A DNA stretch of 64,000 nucleotides from Sinotaia quadrata (lineage: Eukaryota; Mollusca; Gastropoda; Architaenioglossa; Viviparidae), in contig CM054179.1 of assembly GCA_028829895.1 (NCBI GenBank), forward strand, positions 43,568,617-43,632,616, read 5' to 3'. Shown piece by piece: positions 51,601 to 63,519 of this stretch. A program made the translations under genes and the position numbers. Within the stretch, counting starts at the first letter, position 1, and every line of letters starts with the position of its first letter. Under the pieces are notes generated by a model, which did no database searches, was not told the DNA's origin, and saw only the letters and a list, made by a program, of their open reading frames with translations.

Positions 51601-54600
51601 TAATCTCTGTGCTACTTTTTCTGGTATGATTTGATATCGCCCTGGTTTTTTGTTGTTGTAATTTTAATAAAATGAGTTTTATTTCATTGTTTCTTTTTTG
51701 TCTTTGGTTTGCACTGTTTATTCTCTGCTTAGTACAGTCCATTGGTCCCAGTGTTGGTCTTGATATGCCATAAAGACTGTCTTGGTGTAGAGGCAAGCGT
51801 TGTTGCTAGGCAGTATACTGATGCCCTCTTGGTGTAGAGGCAAGCATTGTTGCTAGGCACTATACTGAAGCCCTCTTGGTGTAGAGACAAGTGTTGTTGC
51901 TAGGCACTATACTGAGGCCCTCTTGGTGTAGAGGCAAGCATTGTTGCTAGGCTCTATACTGATGCCCTCTTGGTGTAGAGGCAAATGTTGTTGCTAGGCA
52001 CCATACTGGTACTCCCTTGGTGTAGAGGTAAGCATTGTTGGTAGGTGTCATGGTAGTAGTCATAGAGCCCCGGCTAACCATGAGTAAATGATGTTACCCC
52101 CTTTGAATATCAAAACAGGTATGCACATAATCAAAACTGCCAGTATGAAATTCATGTTAACCTGTTTACTGTATTGATGTGAAACCACTCCCGCATTTTT
52201 CAAACAACTTACCTTAATTATTATTTTATTATTATGTTAATTATTTTATCTATATTTAGTAGATGTATGTAATTGCTATTATTCACTTAATTGTTTACAG
52301 TATAGTTATATAATTATATGACCATTATTTTTTCTGTATAAGATTACTTTGTATACAGTGGTTCTCGTATTTGATTAATTAGTAAAATCATGCACTACTC
52401 CTGACCCTAGCCTGGTATTGGTTCAAAATACAAACTATAGTCAGTGATCTGTGCTATTAGATTGGCCACCATTCTACATATCTAAGGCGTTAGTCACTTA
52501 CCCTCAGGTAGCAATCCTATCAGAGATTATGTCCCCTACATGACTACAACTTTCAATCTAGAAATTTCTGGGGCAGGCTGGGTGTTTAGGGGTGTATTGC
52601 TATTATGCATCAATTAAAAAAATGAAAAAATACTGGTTCATAATGTGATGGACTGGATAGAGCACATAACAATAACAAAAGGCAACATTTGAGGACAACA
52701 CACACACGCAGCTAGAAAATACAACACACTGCATTATATTTTTCCACATCCCACTCATTCTTGCTCTCAGGACTCCTCCTCTCTTCCAGGTCTTCAGTCA
52801 TTCATATTCCAGTATAGTGTAAAATACAGGTCTTCAGTCATCATATTTCAGTATAGTGTAAAATACAGGTCTTCAGTCATCATATTTCAGTATAGTGTAA
52901 AATACAGGTCTTCAGTCATCATATTTCAGTATAGTGTAAAATACAGGTCTTCAGTCATCTTATTTCAGTATAGTGTAAAATACAGGTCTTCAGTCATCAT
53001 ATTTCAGTATAGTGTAAAATACAGGTCTTCAGTCATCATATTTCAGTATAGTGTAAAATACAGGTCTTCAGTCATCATATTTCAGTATAGTGTAAAATAC
53101 AGGTCTTCAGTCATCATATTTCAGTATAGTGTAAAATACAGGTCTTCAGCCATCATATTCCAGTTTAGTGTGAAATAGGCGGCAAAGAGGGCTCTTCTCT
53201 TCCAGGTCTTCAGCCATCATATTCCAGTATAGTGTAAAATGCAAGCAGCAAAGAGAACCCCTGCATAAAGTCACTGATCACCCAAAACTGATCCCTTTGT
53301 GTTTCTTACTTTAAATATGAAACACATCTATATTCATAAGAGTTGTATGATTTTAATTAGCTGATGAAACTATATTAATTATGTTTTAAACATAGCTCTT
53401 TACTAACTTATAATTTAAAATATATTTCAAAAGAAAATAGAAAATGACATTGGTGTATAATTCTCACTCATAAATCATAAAAGTATGTACATCAACACAG
53501 TCATTTGAGTTAGGAAGAATGTGCAATGCTGTTGATCTTTAGCCAGCAAATGGCAAAAGATCCTTGTCTTGAACAGTGAAGGAACTTTGTACAAATTACT
53601 ATGCTGCTAAAGCAATATCCACAGAATCAAGGAAAGAAAGCTGTACAAAGGCATGTGCAAACGTCCTACACAGTGCCTAATTCGGCCCACCTCAATGGAA
53701 TGAATGACGTCATCATCATCTGTGTTCATTTGAGAGCTAAGATATTATTTTGAGAATTTGAACTATAGTATCATGTGCATAAACTAGTGTATGTATATTG
53801 TCGGTTGTGAACATTGTTTTAGTTATTGTATCTAATTGTCTGTAACAGCAAGTAATCTCATCCCTGTCCTTTAAGTGACCAGTATGTTCTTTGTGACATG
53901 ATTCATGCTTCATGTGGAACGTAAGAGTAATAAATGTGGCTGTAAGAATGATGAGAGTGGCACACATTGTCATTGTCCATTGTTTCATCAGTATGTTAAA
54001 TGATTTGTCCTGAAAGTGTAACATCAAGAATTTTTGCACAATTTTGCTCTCCAGCGACATGCTTCACTCTATCGTTCAAGAGCAGATTGCTGCCTATATG
54101 GTGCTGCCCAATCGCATCCCGATTAAGCTTGCAGACAGTGTGGACCTTTTGAAGCTCCGCTATCCTCAGCCACAGGTAGAATGGGATGAAAGTTAACTTT
54201 TTGATTATCTTCATACTTTATGAGTTGTGAGAGGAAGGTACATATACACTTATTTTATCATTGCTGTCATAAGAATTTTGGCAGAGTTTTATTTTTTGCA
54301 CAATGTTCTTTATTATGGAGATTTTTTGATGACTTAAGTGCACGAGAAACATTTTGTGATAGTTTGTACTATAAATACTATACAAATCATGATGATGCAG
54401 TTTGTGACATTGTAAATTTATCATTGAGAATTATTAAAATTTTGGATCATTTGATATCTGTTAAATTTAAAGATGTTTTGAGAATTGATCCATACACAAT
54501 TGAATTTTCCTCCCATGAAGTTCATACAATTTAATCTCTTTTGTTGACACTAAAAAAAATTATCATATATTCAAAATCTGTGAGAATTTTCATAAAATAT

Positions 54601-57600
54601 TGCATTTATTTAGTTAACTTTATGATAAAATGAAGACAACAATAAAATAAACTAAAAGATTAGTTAAAATTATTATTACATATAATCTAAACCTTTGTCT
54701 GTGAGCTTCTTGCTAATTCACTTCCATTTAATTGTTGATTATTTTTATAAAACAAAATAGAAACTTACATTACAGTGATCATGATCTAAAGTCCAATAAA
54801 GGTTCATGATCACTGTAATGTAAGTTTCTATTTTGTTTTATAAAAATAATCAACAATTAAATGGAAGTGAATTAGCAAGAAGCTCACAGACAAAGGTTTA
54901 GATTATATGTAATAATAATTGTGGCTTCATTGAATTCTAGACATTGAGATATTATTGAACTCTGGATATTGAACCTTTATTGGACTAGATCTTGTGGCTT
55001 CATTGAATTCTAGACATTGAGATATTATTGAACTCTAGACATGGCCTTGTCTGAACTCTGGATATTGAACCTTTATTGGACTTTAGATCTTGTGGCTTCA
55101 TTGAATTCTAGACAACGAGGCTTTGTTGAACTTTAGATATTGTTACTTGATTGAATCCTAGTCTTTGTGGCATGACTCTTAACATTGAACTCTGTACATT
55201 GCGACTTTATTGAACTGTGGTCATTGTGACATAGTTGAATTCTAGACATTGTGATATGATTGAATTCTAGACATGACTGTATTAAACTCTAGACATTATG
55301 TATTTAGTGAACTGTAATATGTATTTATTGAATTGTAATTGAACTCTGATTGAATTTTTGACCATGTGATTCCGTTGAACTCTTGTCATTGTACTTGACT
55401 GTTGTTTCAGGGAGTTTTGCGTGTGCATGCATTTGAGGCCCGAGATCTGAAAAAGGCAGACATCAGTGTCTTAGGGAAAGGAAAGTCAGATCCATACGTC
55501 ATACTGAGTGGTGAGTGCACAATTTCTGCTTTCTGTAAATTGTTCAGCTGAATACATGATATGAATATAAATTATTCATCAGAATAGTTCTTTTAAATTG
55601 GCAGCTTTTAACAAAAATTTCTTTTTTAAAATTGCCTTTGTACTTTTTAAAATGCAGCTTAAATGTGAACATTTCTTTTATCATAGCCTCTTTTATTTCT
55701 TGTCAATCATGCATATAAACAGTTAGTTAATTTTTGAGACTGACAATTGTAAATAAGTCAGTGCAAATTATTGATCAGTTTTATTTAATATTATAAGTAT
55801 CAAAGTAATTAATATTTTATTTTAAGTGCTTTTCTGTTGATTTTCTTGTATATTATTTTCTGCAGTGGGGGCACAGACATCTCAAACAAAAGTCATTGAC
55901 AATACAGTAAACCCTGTGTGGAATGAAGTATTTGAGGTAAGGTCCCTTTTTTTATTTATACAATTTTTGTCTACTTTCTCAGAAAATAATTACAATGGAC
56001 TGAGTGAATTTTTCATATGAATTATCTGAGCTAAACCCAAATGGTTCAAAAAGGAATTGATAATAAAATATATGGAGAGTTTACTCTGCAGGTCTTCTTG
56101 TTTCCTTGATGTGATAACCTCCCTTATTTTACTTTCTCTCAATGCGAGTAAACTGCCTTCGAAATAACATTGGAACACACATATACATAAAATTTTAATA
56201 CAGACATACATAATATAGTCAGAAATTAAAAAGAAATATATAAACATTATATGTCTTTTGTTTCATTGATATGGTAGCGTCTCTTATTTTATTCTCTCTC
56301 AGTGCTAATGAACTGCCCTTGAAATTTCATTAGCACATACATATACACAAGAAAGTAAATGCAATTATTGGTAACAGAGAAAATTAAAAAAAACAGATTT
56401 GCTGAAAATTTATCTGCATATCTTGGGTTTCGGCATTTTTTTTTTTCTAGTTAATAATAATTACTGTTATAGGAATGTAGCTTAGTATATGTAGGTAGTC
56501 CCAACCAGTTTTTCAGATTTGATTCAGAGTAAAACAAATGTGTTTACCTAAAAGTATTACACAACATCTGACAGCATGTCCTACACCATAGCAAAGGGTT
56601 AATCTACTGAAATGCTGTTGACAACACACATATATGCACAGTAGCAAAGGGTTAATCTACTGAAATGCTGTTGACAACACATTCATGCACAATAGCAAAG
56701 GGTTAATCTACTGATATACTATTGACGGTACAATCCTGCACTACAGAAAGATTAATTCTGTTGACAAGCTAGTAGCAGAGTTTACCTCGCATGTATATTG
56801 ACAAGTTCTTGCCAGCTTGTACAGGTGTTTAGTCAAAATTGGCCCAACTTTGTATGTGAGCTAAGTTTGAGCTCTTGAAATGACAGAGAAGTCTCATTAA
56901 TATAGGTTTGGATTTCCAGGGTATACTGCATTTCTTTTACTTTTGCTTTTCATTTCTTATGCATCAGAGTTAAATAAATTACAGAATAGAAAAATCTGCC
57001 AAAATATTACAAGGCCACACATAGCAGTCATGAAATTTTGAATATAGTAATCATCTTGAGGGCTGTCAGTTTTGCAGTGAAGATTAAGGTTTAAGGGTAT
57101 GGCAAAATAAATGTTAGAGGCATCCCACATGGGGACAAGGAACGAAGTCAAGAGGCTCAGAAGGGGCATTGCAGGGATTTCATTGAGAATTATCTAACAT
57201 ATTGAAACCTTGAGTGTTTCACTCAATAGCTTAACTGTGCTCATAAAATGTCAGACACAGAGATTTAATTGTTTCCACAGTTTATAATTGATGAAAGAGA
57301 TGGGCAATTTCTGGACATTCGAGTGATGGACAAAGACCCAGGAAGCAAAGATGATCCCTTGGGAAGGTAAGCTCACTCAGAATTGCTATTTTATTAATAT
57401 AATGTACGAACAGCAAAAGTCAAAAAACTGTACCCCAAAACAAATTGTGAAACAGCTTGTCCAAACTAAACAATGCTCGTTTCCCTTTCACCTACAAATA
57501 ACATTTCCAATAAAGCCCAATCCCTGATGAGAAAAATAAAAATTGTGTACAGAAACTCAGACAATAGATGACATTTTCTTGCAACAGCCACAGCTGATTT

Positions 57601-60600
57601 CTCTACCTAAGGTAGGTAATTATTGTTAACACATGCTGCGTAGTTTGGACAAGGATACTCCTATATGAAAGCAGTCATGTCATCAGGTAAGGTGATGTGG
57701 AGTTTGCTAGACCCTCCTAGTAAAACTGAGTGGGTCCATTCATTCAATGACAAATCTTCTAAATAAGGTCTTTTAGAAACAAATGATTCAGGGCAACTAA
57801 CCATTCCAGATTGATTTTTTGTCAGTGTGTTTAGTGTTTGTCATTGCTGTTATTTGCCATGTATAATGTATTCCCTTTTATTTCATTGCTTTTTAATGGT
57901 GTACTTTCTTGTGTTGTACAGCATGTAGTATGCTTTTATCATTATCTTGATTGCAAAAGTGTATTTCTTTATATTTACTTCATTAATATGCCTGTATACA
58001 TATTCATATAGTATGCTTTCTTGTTATATATTTGGACAGATGAATGTGTATGTGTTTATAGTAAACATTTCTACATGTAAAAAAATTATAGCATGAGAAA
58101 GCATGTCCTTTGGATTTTCATTCTTAAATTTCAACCCATTCTCTTAGTTGAATAGAGATATTTTATATTCTGTCAGGATGTGATTAAGTTAATTCTATTA
58201 GTTGTTTTTCACCTGCCACATCATAGTTTATGTAATATTGGTGACATTTTCATCACTTACATCATTCTAATTGATTAAGTAATGTCTCAGATGTATATTT
58301 ATCCATGTCTTTGAAGATTCTTGCTTCTGTTTTCTCTTAATCTTGTAGTATTATTTGCATGCCGGTATCTCTTCTGTGTAAGAATATTTTTTGTGCAGTA
58401 CAAACATGGACATCAGTACAATCTACCAGAAGCAGACTGTGGATGAGGTAGGTTCAAAACTTCTTTCTTGTGCTTTGTCAGCATTTACTTGTAGCTGTAA
58501 AAACATTTACTTGTAGTGTAAAAACATTTACTTGTAGTGTAAAAATATTTACTTGTAGCTGTAAAAACATTTACTTGTAGTGTAAAAACATTTACTTGTA
58601 GTGTAAAAACATTTACTTGTAGTGTAAAAACATTTACTTGTAGCTGTAAAAACATTTACTTGTAGTGTAAAAACATTTACTTGTAGTGTAAAAACATTTA
58701 CTTGTAGTGTAAAAACATTTACTTGTAGCTGTAAAAACATTTACTTGTAGCTGTAAAACATTTACTTGTAGCTGTAAAAACATTTACTTGTAGCTGTAAA
58801 AACATTTACTTGTAGCTGTAAAAACATTTACTTGTAGCTGTAAAAACATTTACTTGTAGCTGTAAAAACATTTACTTGTAGCTGTAAAAACATTTACTTG
58901 CAGCTGTAAAAACATTTACTTGCAGCTGTAAAAACATTTACTTGCAGCTGTAAAAACATTTACTTGCAGCTGTAAAAACATTTACTTGTAGCTGTAAAAA
59001 CATTTACTTGTAGCTGTAAAAACATTTACTTGTAGCTGTAAAAACATCTCTGTAAGTATGCTTGTGATGGTAATTCTCAAAACATTTACTTGTAGCTGTA
59101 AAAACATCTCTGTTAGTATGCTTGTGATGGTAATTCTCAAAACATTTACTTGTAGCTGTAAAAACATCTCTGTTAGTATGCTTGTGATGGTAATTCTCAA
59201 AACATTTACTTGTAGCTGTAAAAACATCTCTGTTAGTATGCTTGTGATGGTAATTCTCAAAACATTTACTTGTAGCTGTAAAAACATCTCTGTTAGTATG
59301 CTTGTGATGGTAATTCTCAAAACATTTACTTGTAGCTGTAAAAACATCTCTGTCATTGTGTCAGTATGCTTGTGATGGTAATTCTCAAAACATTTACTTG
59401 TAACTGCAAAAACATCTCTGTCAGTATACTTGTGATGGTAATTCTCTTTGACATCTTGTGGAAACTACAGTAAAAGGGGTCTCTGGGCACTTTATTAAAT
59501 TCTATTACATTTCATATGCTGTGCCCTTCCTCCCTCCTTAATCTGGGATGTGTCTAGATAAACTGGAAAGTAGTCAAGTGAACTCATCATCAAATTGTTT
59601 AATATTCCTTAATAAAGTTATTAAAGTTATATCAATAAAGTTGTTAGAGTTATTTAATATCACTTATTCAAGGTAGATACTTTTTTGGGGGGTGGGGGCA
59701 CCATAATAATTTCAGTGCTTTGGGACCTGGAAAGCTTGAATCCAGATTTGATTGTTCCTTTTTATCAACTGGTGAGAACTAGTTTGAGAGTGCTCTGATT
59801 TTTTGTAAAATATTTTCGGTAACTGTTTAGAGCTTGCTTGCTTACTTGCTTATTTCCTTGGATTCCTCGTGGAACAAAGGGCATTGACAACAGTCAGCTG
59901 TTGAGAGCATTAATTATTATTTAGAAACTGGATCCATGTTCCTTTAGAGAGACAAACTGGAGTAGCTCTTTATTGGTTAATCTTTGTTTCATTCTATACC
60001 TAATATTTAAGTTTTGAGTCAGTCATGAAACAGGCTGTTTTTGGATGTATCTAATGCATGTTTTTCCTCCCCATATTCTTCAAATTTCCATTCCATTTTA
60101 AGTTTGTTTTGCAAATAGCTCATTTTCATTTATAATTTTGTTTCAACTCTGTTGCTTTGCTACTTTGCTGTACAGTATAGTTTGTCTTTTAACATTTAGT
60201 GAAAATATCACCCTTTATGAAAAGAAGAAAAGAAAAAGAAAACAGGTGTATAGATTTTCGTGTTTTTCAAAGTGGGGAAATATTCCTTCCTTTTAAAATT
60301 AAATTAATCATTCCTCTGCATGCTAGTGTTCTTGATATGGCGACTAAAAATTTATAAATCTAGTATCATTTATTAATGATAATGTTTATTTTTATGACAT
60401 TTATTTATTTTCATTGAAGTATTTAAACTATTTAGAATTGTGCTGACAGAAGGAGATTAGTTTAATATTAGTTAATTTTGATTTTTTTTTTCCTGTTTAG
60501 TTTGTAGAGACATCTAAGCTGTCTATAGTTTGTTAATAATCAATGTCACTTATGCATTTTACAACTTGCTTGCATGTTTCATTCATTATTTGTTTCTTGT

Positions 60601-61070
60601 TTAAAAACAAATAGTTTGACAGCTCACATATTAATTTAAATTTAACATGTCATGTGGCATCAGTGTGGTAGACATTTTGTTAAACAGTTTAAACATTTTG
60701 TTGAGAGTTACAATGAATAGCAGACGATAATAACCACATTTCCTGTTAAACATTAAATTTGTCAGAGGGGTTACGGTGCTTAAATATTGTTGTAATGGAT
60801 CCAGTGAGGTTACAAGTTGAATATCTGATGATGTTGTTGACTATCTCAGCTTACGTCTTAATGCTGTTTTCTGAAAATGGAAGAGAAAAAAATAAATTCG
60901 CAGTTTAGAAAGTGAAAATACCTAGAACATAACCCACTGTACCTAATATTCATATTCACCATTTTATAACTTTGTACTAGTGGCTTCCCCTGCAGAATGT
61001 GAAGAAAGGAATGGTGCATATCAAGACAACCTGGTTAAACCTGGCAGATGACCCATTGGAACTTGATAGG
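33698..61070 (+). CDS. ESYT2: Extended synaptotagmin (E-Syt), 5' part: membrane hairpin, SMP domain, C2A (13 exons, continues off window)
   Basis: Tethers ER to plasma membrane and moves glycerolipids between them. Coding exons: 33698-34042, 35001-35042, 37683-37820, 39026-39102, 47493-47559, 49659-49748, 51365-51420, 54055-54175, 55411-55510, 55866-55936, 57281-57366, 58399-58447, 60981-61070. All have AG/GT borders and join in phase to 444 codons without a stop. The start ATG has good context (ATAATGG). Residues about 50-79 form the hydrophobic ER hairpin; about 121-305 the SMP lipid-transfer domain (ERAEWVNK, MIHQLWPYIG, GTMRVIFRPLI, SDMLHSIV, YMVLPNRI); from 313 the C2A domain, with EARDLKKAD, GKSDPYV, NPVWNEVFE and MDKDPGSKDDPLG, so the calcium-binding aspartates are present. 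The remaining C2 domains must lie to the right. Intron 4 contains a complete same-strand gene. Invertebrates usually have a single E-Syt, so the symbol is by closest similarity. Confidence 0.95.
39640..40020 (+). promoter_or_regulatory. CpG-rich putative promoter of the nested transposase-like gene
   Basis: GC/CpG content rises sharply inside the AT-rich E-Syt intron. Visible elements: a CCGCC...GGCGG inverted pair near 39643-39664, GCGCGGGAA at 39782-39790 (reverse of the E2F-type TTCCCGCGC), and AAAATGGCGG at 40008-40017, a YY1-type site that includes the start codon. No TATA box at a fitting place. Motif calls are by eye only. Confidence 0.45.
40011..44891 (+). CDS. Transposase-like RNase H-fold protein nested in E-Syt intron 4, with an apparent frameshift
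   Basis: Three coding exons: 40011-40110, 40966-41114 and 41554-44891, with AG/GT borders and matching phases, coding for roughly 1,200 residues. Start MADFTEHLC; then a basic segment (GRGRRPSPP) and VEVWFKKLFP at the exon 2/3 join; a coiled coil at about residues 268-420; then a core resembling a DDE/RNase H-like transposase: FHSDGTSRDG (first Asp), STMTDRAPV (second Asp), FLHCNAHFLLG (Cys/His block as in hAT-like enzymes), SYRSNRFNSFF, and a GEMDF region. A second coiled coil rich in Arg/Gln follows, then a C-terminal SWVAVYYDTDFYIG module that reads like a small beta-barrel. The reading frame changes once between about 43545 and 43602; both sides are otherwise clean. I know similar unnamed proteins from marine invertebrates, but no named family. 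Active element, domesticated gene or fresh pseudogene remain open. Confidence 0.7.
43545..43602 (+). other. Apparent frameshift within the nested gene
   Basis: The first long frame ends with TGA at 43600-43602. The second frame is open from before this point and carries on the same protein (LYLKVTGPFW onwards). A one-base indel would explain it; a 17-nt GTATCA...TGCAG segment at the spot looks like a mini-intron but is too short to be spliced normally. Confidence 0.7.
45114..45119 (+). terminator. Candidate poly(A) signal of the nested gene
   Basis: AATAAA about 220 nt beyond the nested gene's TAG, the first canonical hexamer there. Confidence 0.45.
45120..47490. other. AT-rich remainder of E-Syt intron 4
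   Basis: No gene seen. Two short copies of CCAAAAGTAGGTA[TC]ACA (46858 and 46925 regions), the first preceded by TACAGAGTGTG, resemble ends of small DNA transposons of the mariner type, but this is weak. Confidence 0.35.
47605..49035 (-). mobile_element. Interspersed repeat family, copy C (about 1.4 kb, minus strand)
   Basis: Read on the minus strand it matches copy A along most of its length: AACCAGTTCTAGGCGACTGG, TCAAGTCCAGTCTCATAGG, ACTGATAAAGAAGGAGTGGA, GTAGCGTGCCTAGAGG, TTGATTGTTGATTTAATAAA, GGGTGGATGGGG, and near the end TATTTAGTTATGCATTATTA. It lies in E-Syt intron 5, beginning about 45 nt after the exon 47493-47559. Confidence 0.75.
49385..49412. repeat. C run followed by (CA)n
   Basis: Simple-sequence tract in E-Syt intron 5, about 245 nt before the next exon; it creates a meaningless short frame. 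Confidence 0.8.
50187..50353. repeat. Tandem duplication, about 83-bp unit
   Basis: Two copies of AGTATTATGAGACCACCAAA, TAATTTGAATTAAGCAGACT and TTAAGTAATTATCCCAAT, differing at only a few bases. Confidence 0.9.
51776..52050. repeat. Minisatellite, 47-bp unit, 6 copies
   Basis: Units of CTTGGTGTAGAGGCAAGCAT followed by TGTTGCTAGGCACTATACTG. Confidence 0.9.
52783..53230. repeat. Minisatellite, 39-bp unit, about 10 copies
   Basis: Units of CAGGTCTTCAGTCATCATAT followed by TTCAGTATAGTGTAAAATA, nearly perfect in the centre. A further half-unit follows after a TC-rich insertion near 53190. Confidence 0.9.
54668..54920. repeat. Perfect inverted repeat: 117-bp arms, 19-nt loop
   Basis: Arms 54668-54784 and 54804-54920 are exact reverse complements by base-by-base reading, around loop 54785-54803. 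If transcribed with the E-Syt pre-mRNA it would form a 117-bp hairpin. The loop is the reverse complement of part of the array that follows. Confidence 0.95.
54930..55390. repeat. Degenerate array of TTGAA-CTCTAGACATTG units
   Basis: About 15 irregular units of 25-35 bp with the core TTGAATTCTAGACATTG, alternating with GATATTATTGAACTCTGG and TGAACCTTTATTGGACT. It runs up to the next E-Syt exon's polypyrimidine tract. Confidence 0.8.
56580..56760. repeat. Tandem repeat, about 55-bp unit, 3 copies
   Basis: Copies of AGCAAAGGGTTAATCTACTG followed by AAATGCTGTTGACAACACA. Confidence 0.85.
58484..59445. repeat. Higher-order minisatellite: 22-bp units passing into 60-bp units
   Basis: 58484-59040 holds about 26 copies of ACATTTACTTGTAGCTGTAA plus AA, some lacking two or three bases. 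59041-59445 holds about 6-7 copies of a 60-bp unit containing one 22-bp unit plus CATCTCTGTTAGTATGCTTG and TGATGGTAATTCTCAAA. It begins only 36 nt after the donor of E-Syt exon 58399-58447. As 60 is a multiple of three, open frames appear on both strands (58982-59356 and 59058-59375); neither is a gene. Confidence 0.9.
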
Positions 61071-61736
61071 GTAAGATTTTTACTGATATAAAATTCATCT
61101 ATATCAGATACCTTCTTTAATAAAAAATTGCATGAATGCAGTCAGAAAAAAACTAGTCTTAAAAACATTCTCTTAATTTTGTTTATATAATATTTTATTT
61201 AAGTTTTGGAATGGGATTAGGGTTGGTTTTTTTTCTTTTTGACTTGTTATTTAACTTTAGTATAGAGATATAGTGATAATTTTATTTATTTCATTTCCTT
61301 GATCAATGGTTTGTTTGCTTTATTTTCTGCACTTATCAGGGAAAATAACTCATTTGACTTGATTCTCTTATTCATTAACTCCCACTTGTTTGAATTTGTT
61401 TCATTTTGGAAAAAATGTAAAGAAAAGAATTAGTGACTGTATTAGTAATTTAAGCTTGTCCTGAATGAGTGTGGATCTGAGTGAAATAAAATAAGCTATA
61501 CCTTTGTATAAAAATGACTCTCTGGTGGAAGTATAGTTACAGTTTCATCTGGCATAGGAAGCACACATCACTTATTATCTGCCACCTACTGACCAATGCA
61601 GCTGCGATCAGATTAACTGTCATATTTTTAATTAATTTTTATGATTTAGCCAAGACTTGATAAAATTGCATTCCTGTTTATTAGGAAAATAGTATATCAG
61701 GTTCTTTTATCTTGTTGAAAAAAACTTTTTAAAATT

Positions 61737-62150
61737 TTTCATCCTTCAATGTTATCAGTGTTATATTTGTATCTTTTCATTTTTCATCTTCAATGTTATC
61801 ACTGTTGTATTTGTAACTTTTTATTTATCAGCTTCGATGTTATCAGTATTATATTTATATCTTTTCATTTTTCATCAGCGATGTTATCACTGTTGTATTC
61901 GTAACTTTTCATTTTGCAGCTTAGATGTTATCAGTGTTATATTTATATCTTTTCATTTTTCATCAGCGATGTTATCAATGTTGTATTTGTAACTTTTAAT
62001 TTTTCAGCTTCGATGTTATCAGTGTTATATTTGTATCTTTTCATTTTTCATCTTCGATGTTATCACTGTTGTATTTGTATCTTTTCATATTTCAGCTTAG
62101 ATGTTATCAGTGTTATATTTATATCTTTGCATTTTTCAGCTCGTTACCAA
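61737..62150. repeat. Minisatellite, 44-bp unit, about 9 copies
   Basis: Units of GATGTTATCAGTGTTATATT followed by TGTATCTTTTCATTTTTCA. The 82-codon open frame across it (61914-62162) is a by-product. Confidence 0.9.
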
Positions 62151-63519
62151 TGTTTGGTTTAGTTAGCAAGTGCTACATAGACTTTAATTATTTAATTGAA
62201 AACAGTTTATTTAAACTGTAATTTTATATAATATATTTGAAGTGCAAAGTTTATTGTTCCAGTTGGATTCTTGCTACTATGTGAAATTTTTTCATGGAAT
62301 ATGAATGCTATGCTTAAGACATCTAAACACAATTTAAAGTGTGAGCCCTGGGCAGATAATTTTAAAGAATTCACCAAATTATATTAAATTATATTAAAAT
62401 AAAATCCTTTATCTAGTAACCCTCGAAAATTGTAGCATGAGTAACTCGCAGTTTATTATGACAACTTGCAATTCTTAGAAAGAATGCCAACAATAGGTTG
62501 GATGGGAAGCAACAACGACTGTTAACATCAAATATATAATAATAGGCTCAGGTAAACAAAAGGAGCTGACTGTATATTTGTCTTTGTCATAATAATAAGA
62601 AATACTTCGGTTTTATTACTTCTTTTTTTAACACAATAATTGCAGTTTTTATAAAAGAAATTTTACCTAACCTATAAATCAGCTACTGCCACCTCGCTTT
62701 TTAAAATTTTTTAATTTGCAATTGAAGAGTTAATTTCTGCACACACTCCTCCCCAATAACAATAGATTTGTCTGCTCAGATTCACCGATTTGGTTCTATG
62801 ACTGGCTATGATTGTTCCATGCAATTGATTTCGGTATAATTTTTTTGGAAAAAAACAAAAATAAAATTGACTGTTTCATTGTCATTTATTATGTTGAAGG
62901 TTTAAATTATTTAGATTTTTTTTTTTACTAGATGTAGAAGTGAATGATGACAAATAAAGACACTGATAGGAGTTACATGAACACAATTAAAAAAATAATG
63001 AACCTGAAACAAAGCCTGCAGAATCGAACGCACAACACATGATACCTACATTCAGTCAGGTGATGTATAACAGAAATAGAATGCTTGTTTTTGACTCAAT
63101 CGACTTTTGAATCTGAACTGATCCGAATGTTGTGAGTTACTGTGGCACAGATGTGAAGTTGACAATATGCCAAAAGGGGTGGATATCTGTGTGCTGAATA
63201 TGCCTCTAAAAATGCATGCTTCTTGCCCATGCATAGAATGCATTCAAGATGTATAAGTACATTAATATTGTTATTCTGTGATATGTCTTACCTGAAACGC
63301 AAGTCAAATTAATTGTCAATAATAAATTATTTTCTAAAAATGTAGATAGAAAATTGTGATTTTTTGTGAAAAAAATGTCGCCTTATGATAGTCTTTTGGT
63401 TATTTTTTGAGCATGCATATGATATTTTTCCACTCACAATTTGCAAGCTTGTGAGTAGGATTTTCAAGGGTTGTTATCTAGTTCTCTTGAATGAAATAAT
63501 TTGTGGTGATTATTCTCAA

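Noticed and set aside
54220..54534. Plus-strand open frame of 104 codons right after an E-Syt exon
   Set aside because: Starts in the intron after a good donor, has no known domain and ends before the inverted repeat; probably chance.
58982..59375. Repetitive open frames of over 100 codons on both strands
   Set aside because: Both come from the 60-bp unit, which keeps any stop-free frame open on either strand; no gene evidence.
60966..60995. Alternative acceptor TGCAG at 60995 for the last E-Syt exon in the window
   Set aside because: Starting at 60981 keeps the phase and gives DE-WLPL, matching the conserved DEW(F/L).L segment of C2A; the later site would delete it.
63000..63100. tRNA-like B box (GTTCGATTC on the minus strand)
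   Set aside because: No matching A box, cloverleaf or tail at the right distance; too weak for a tRNA or SINE call.
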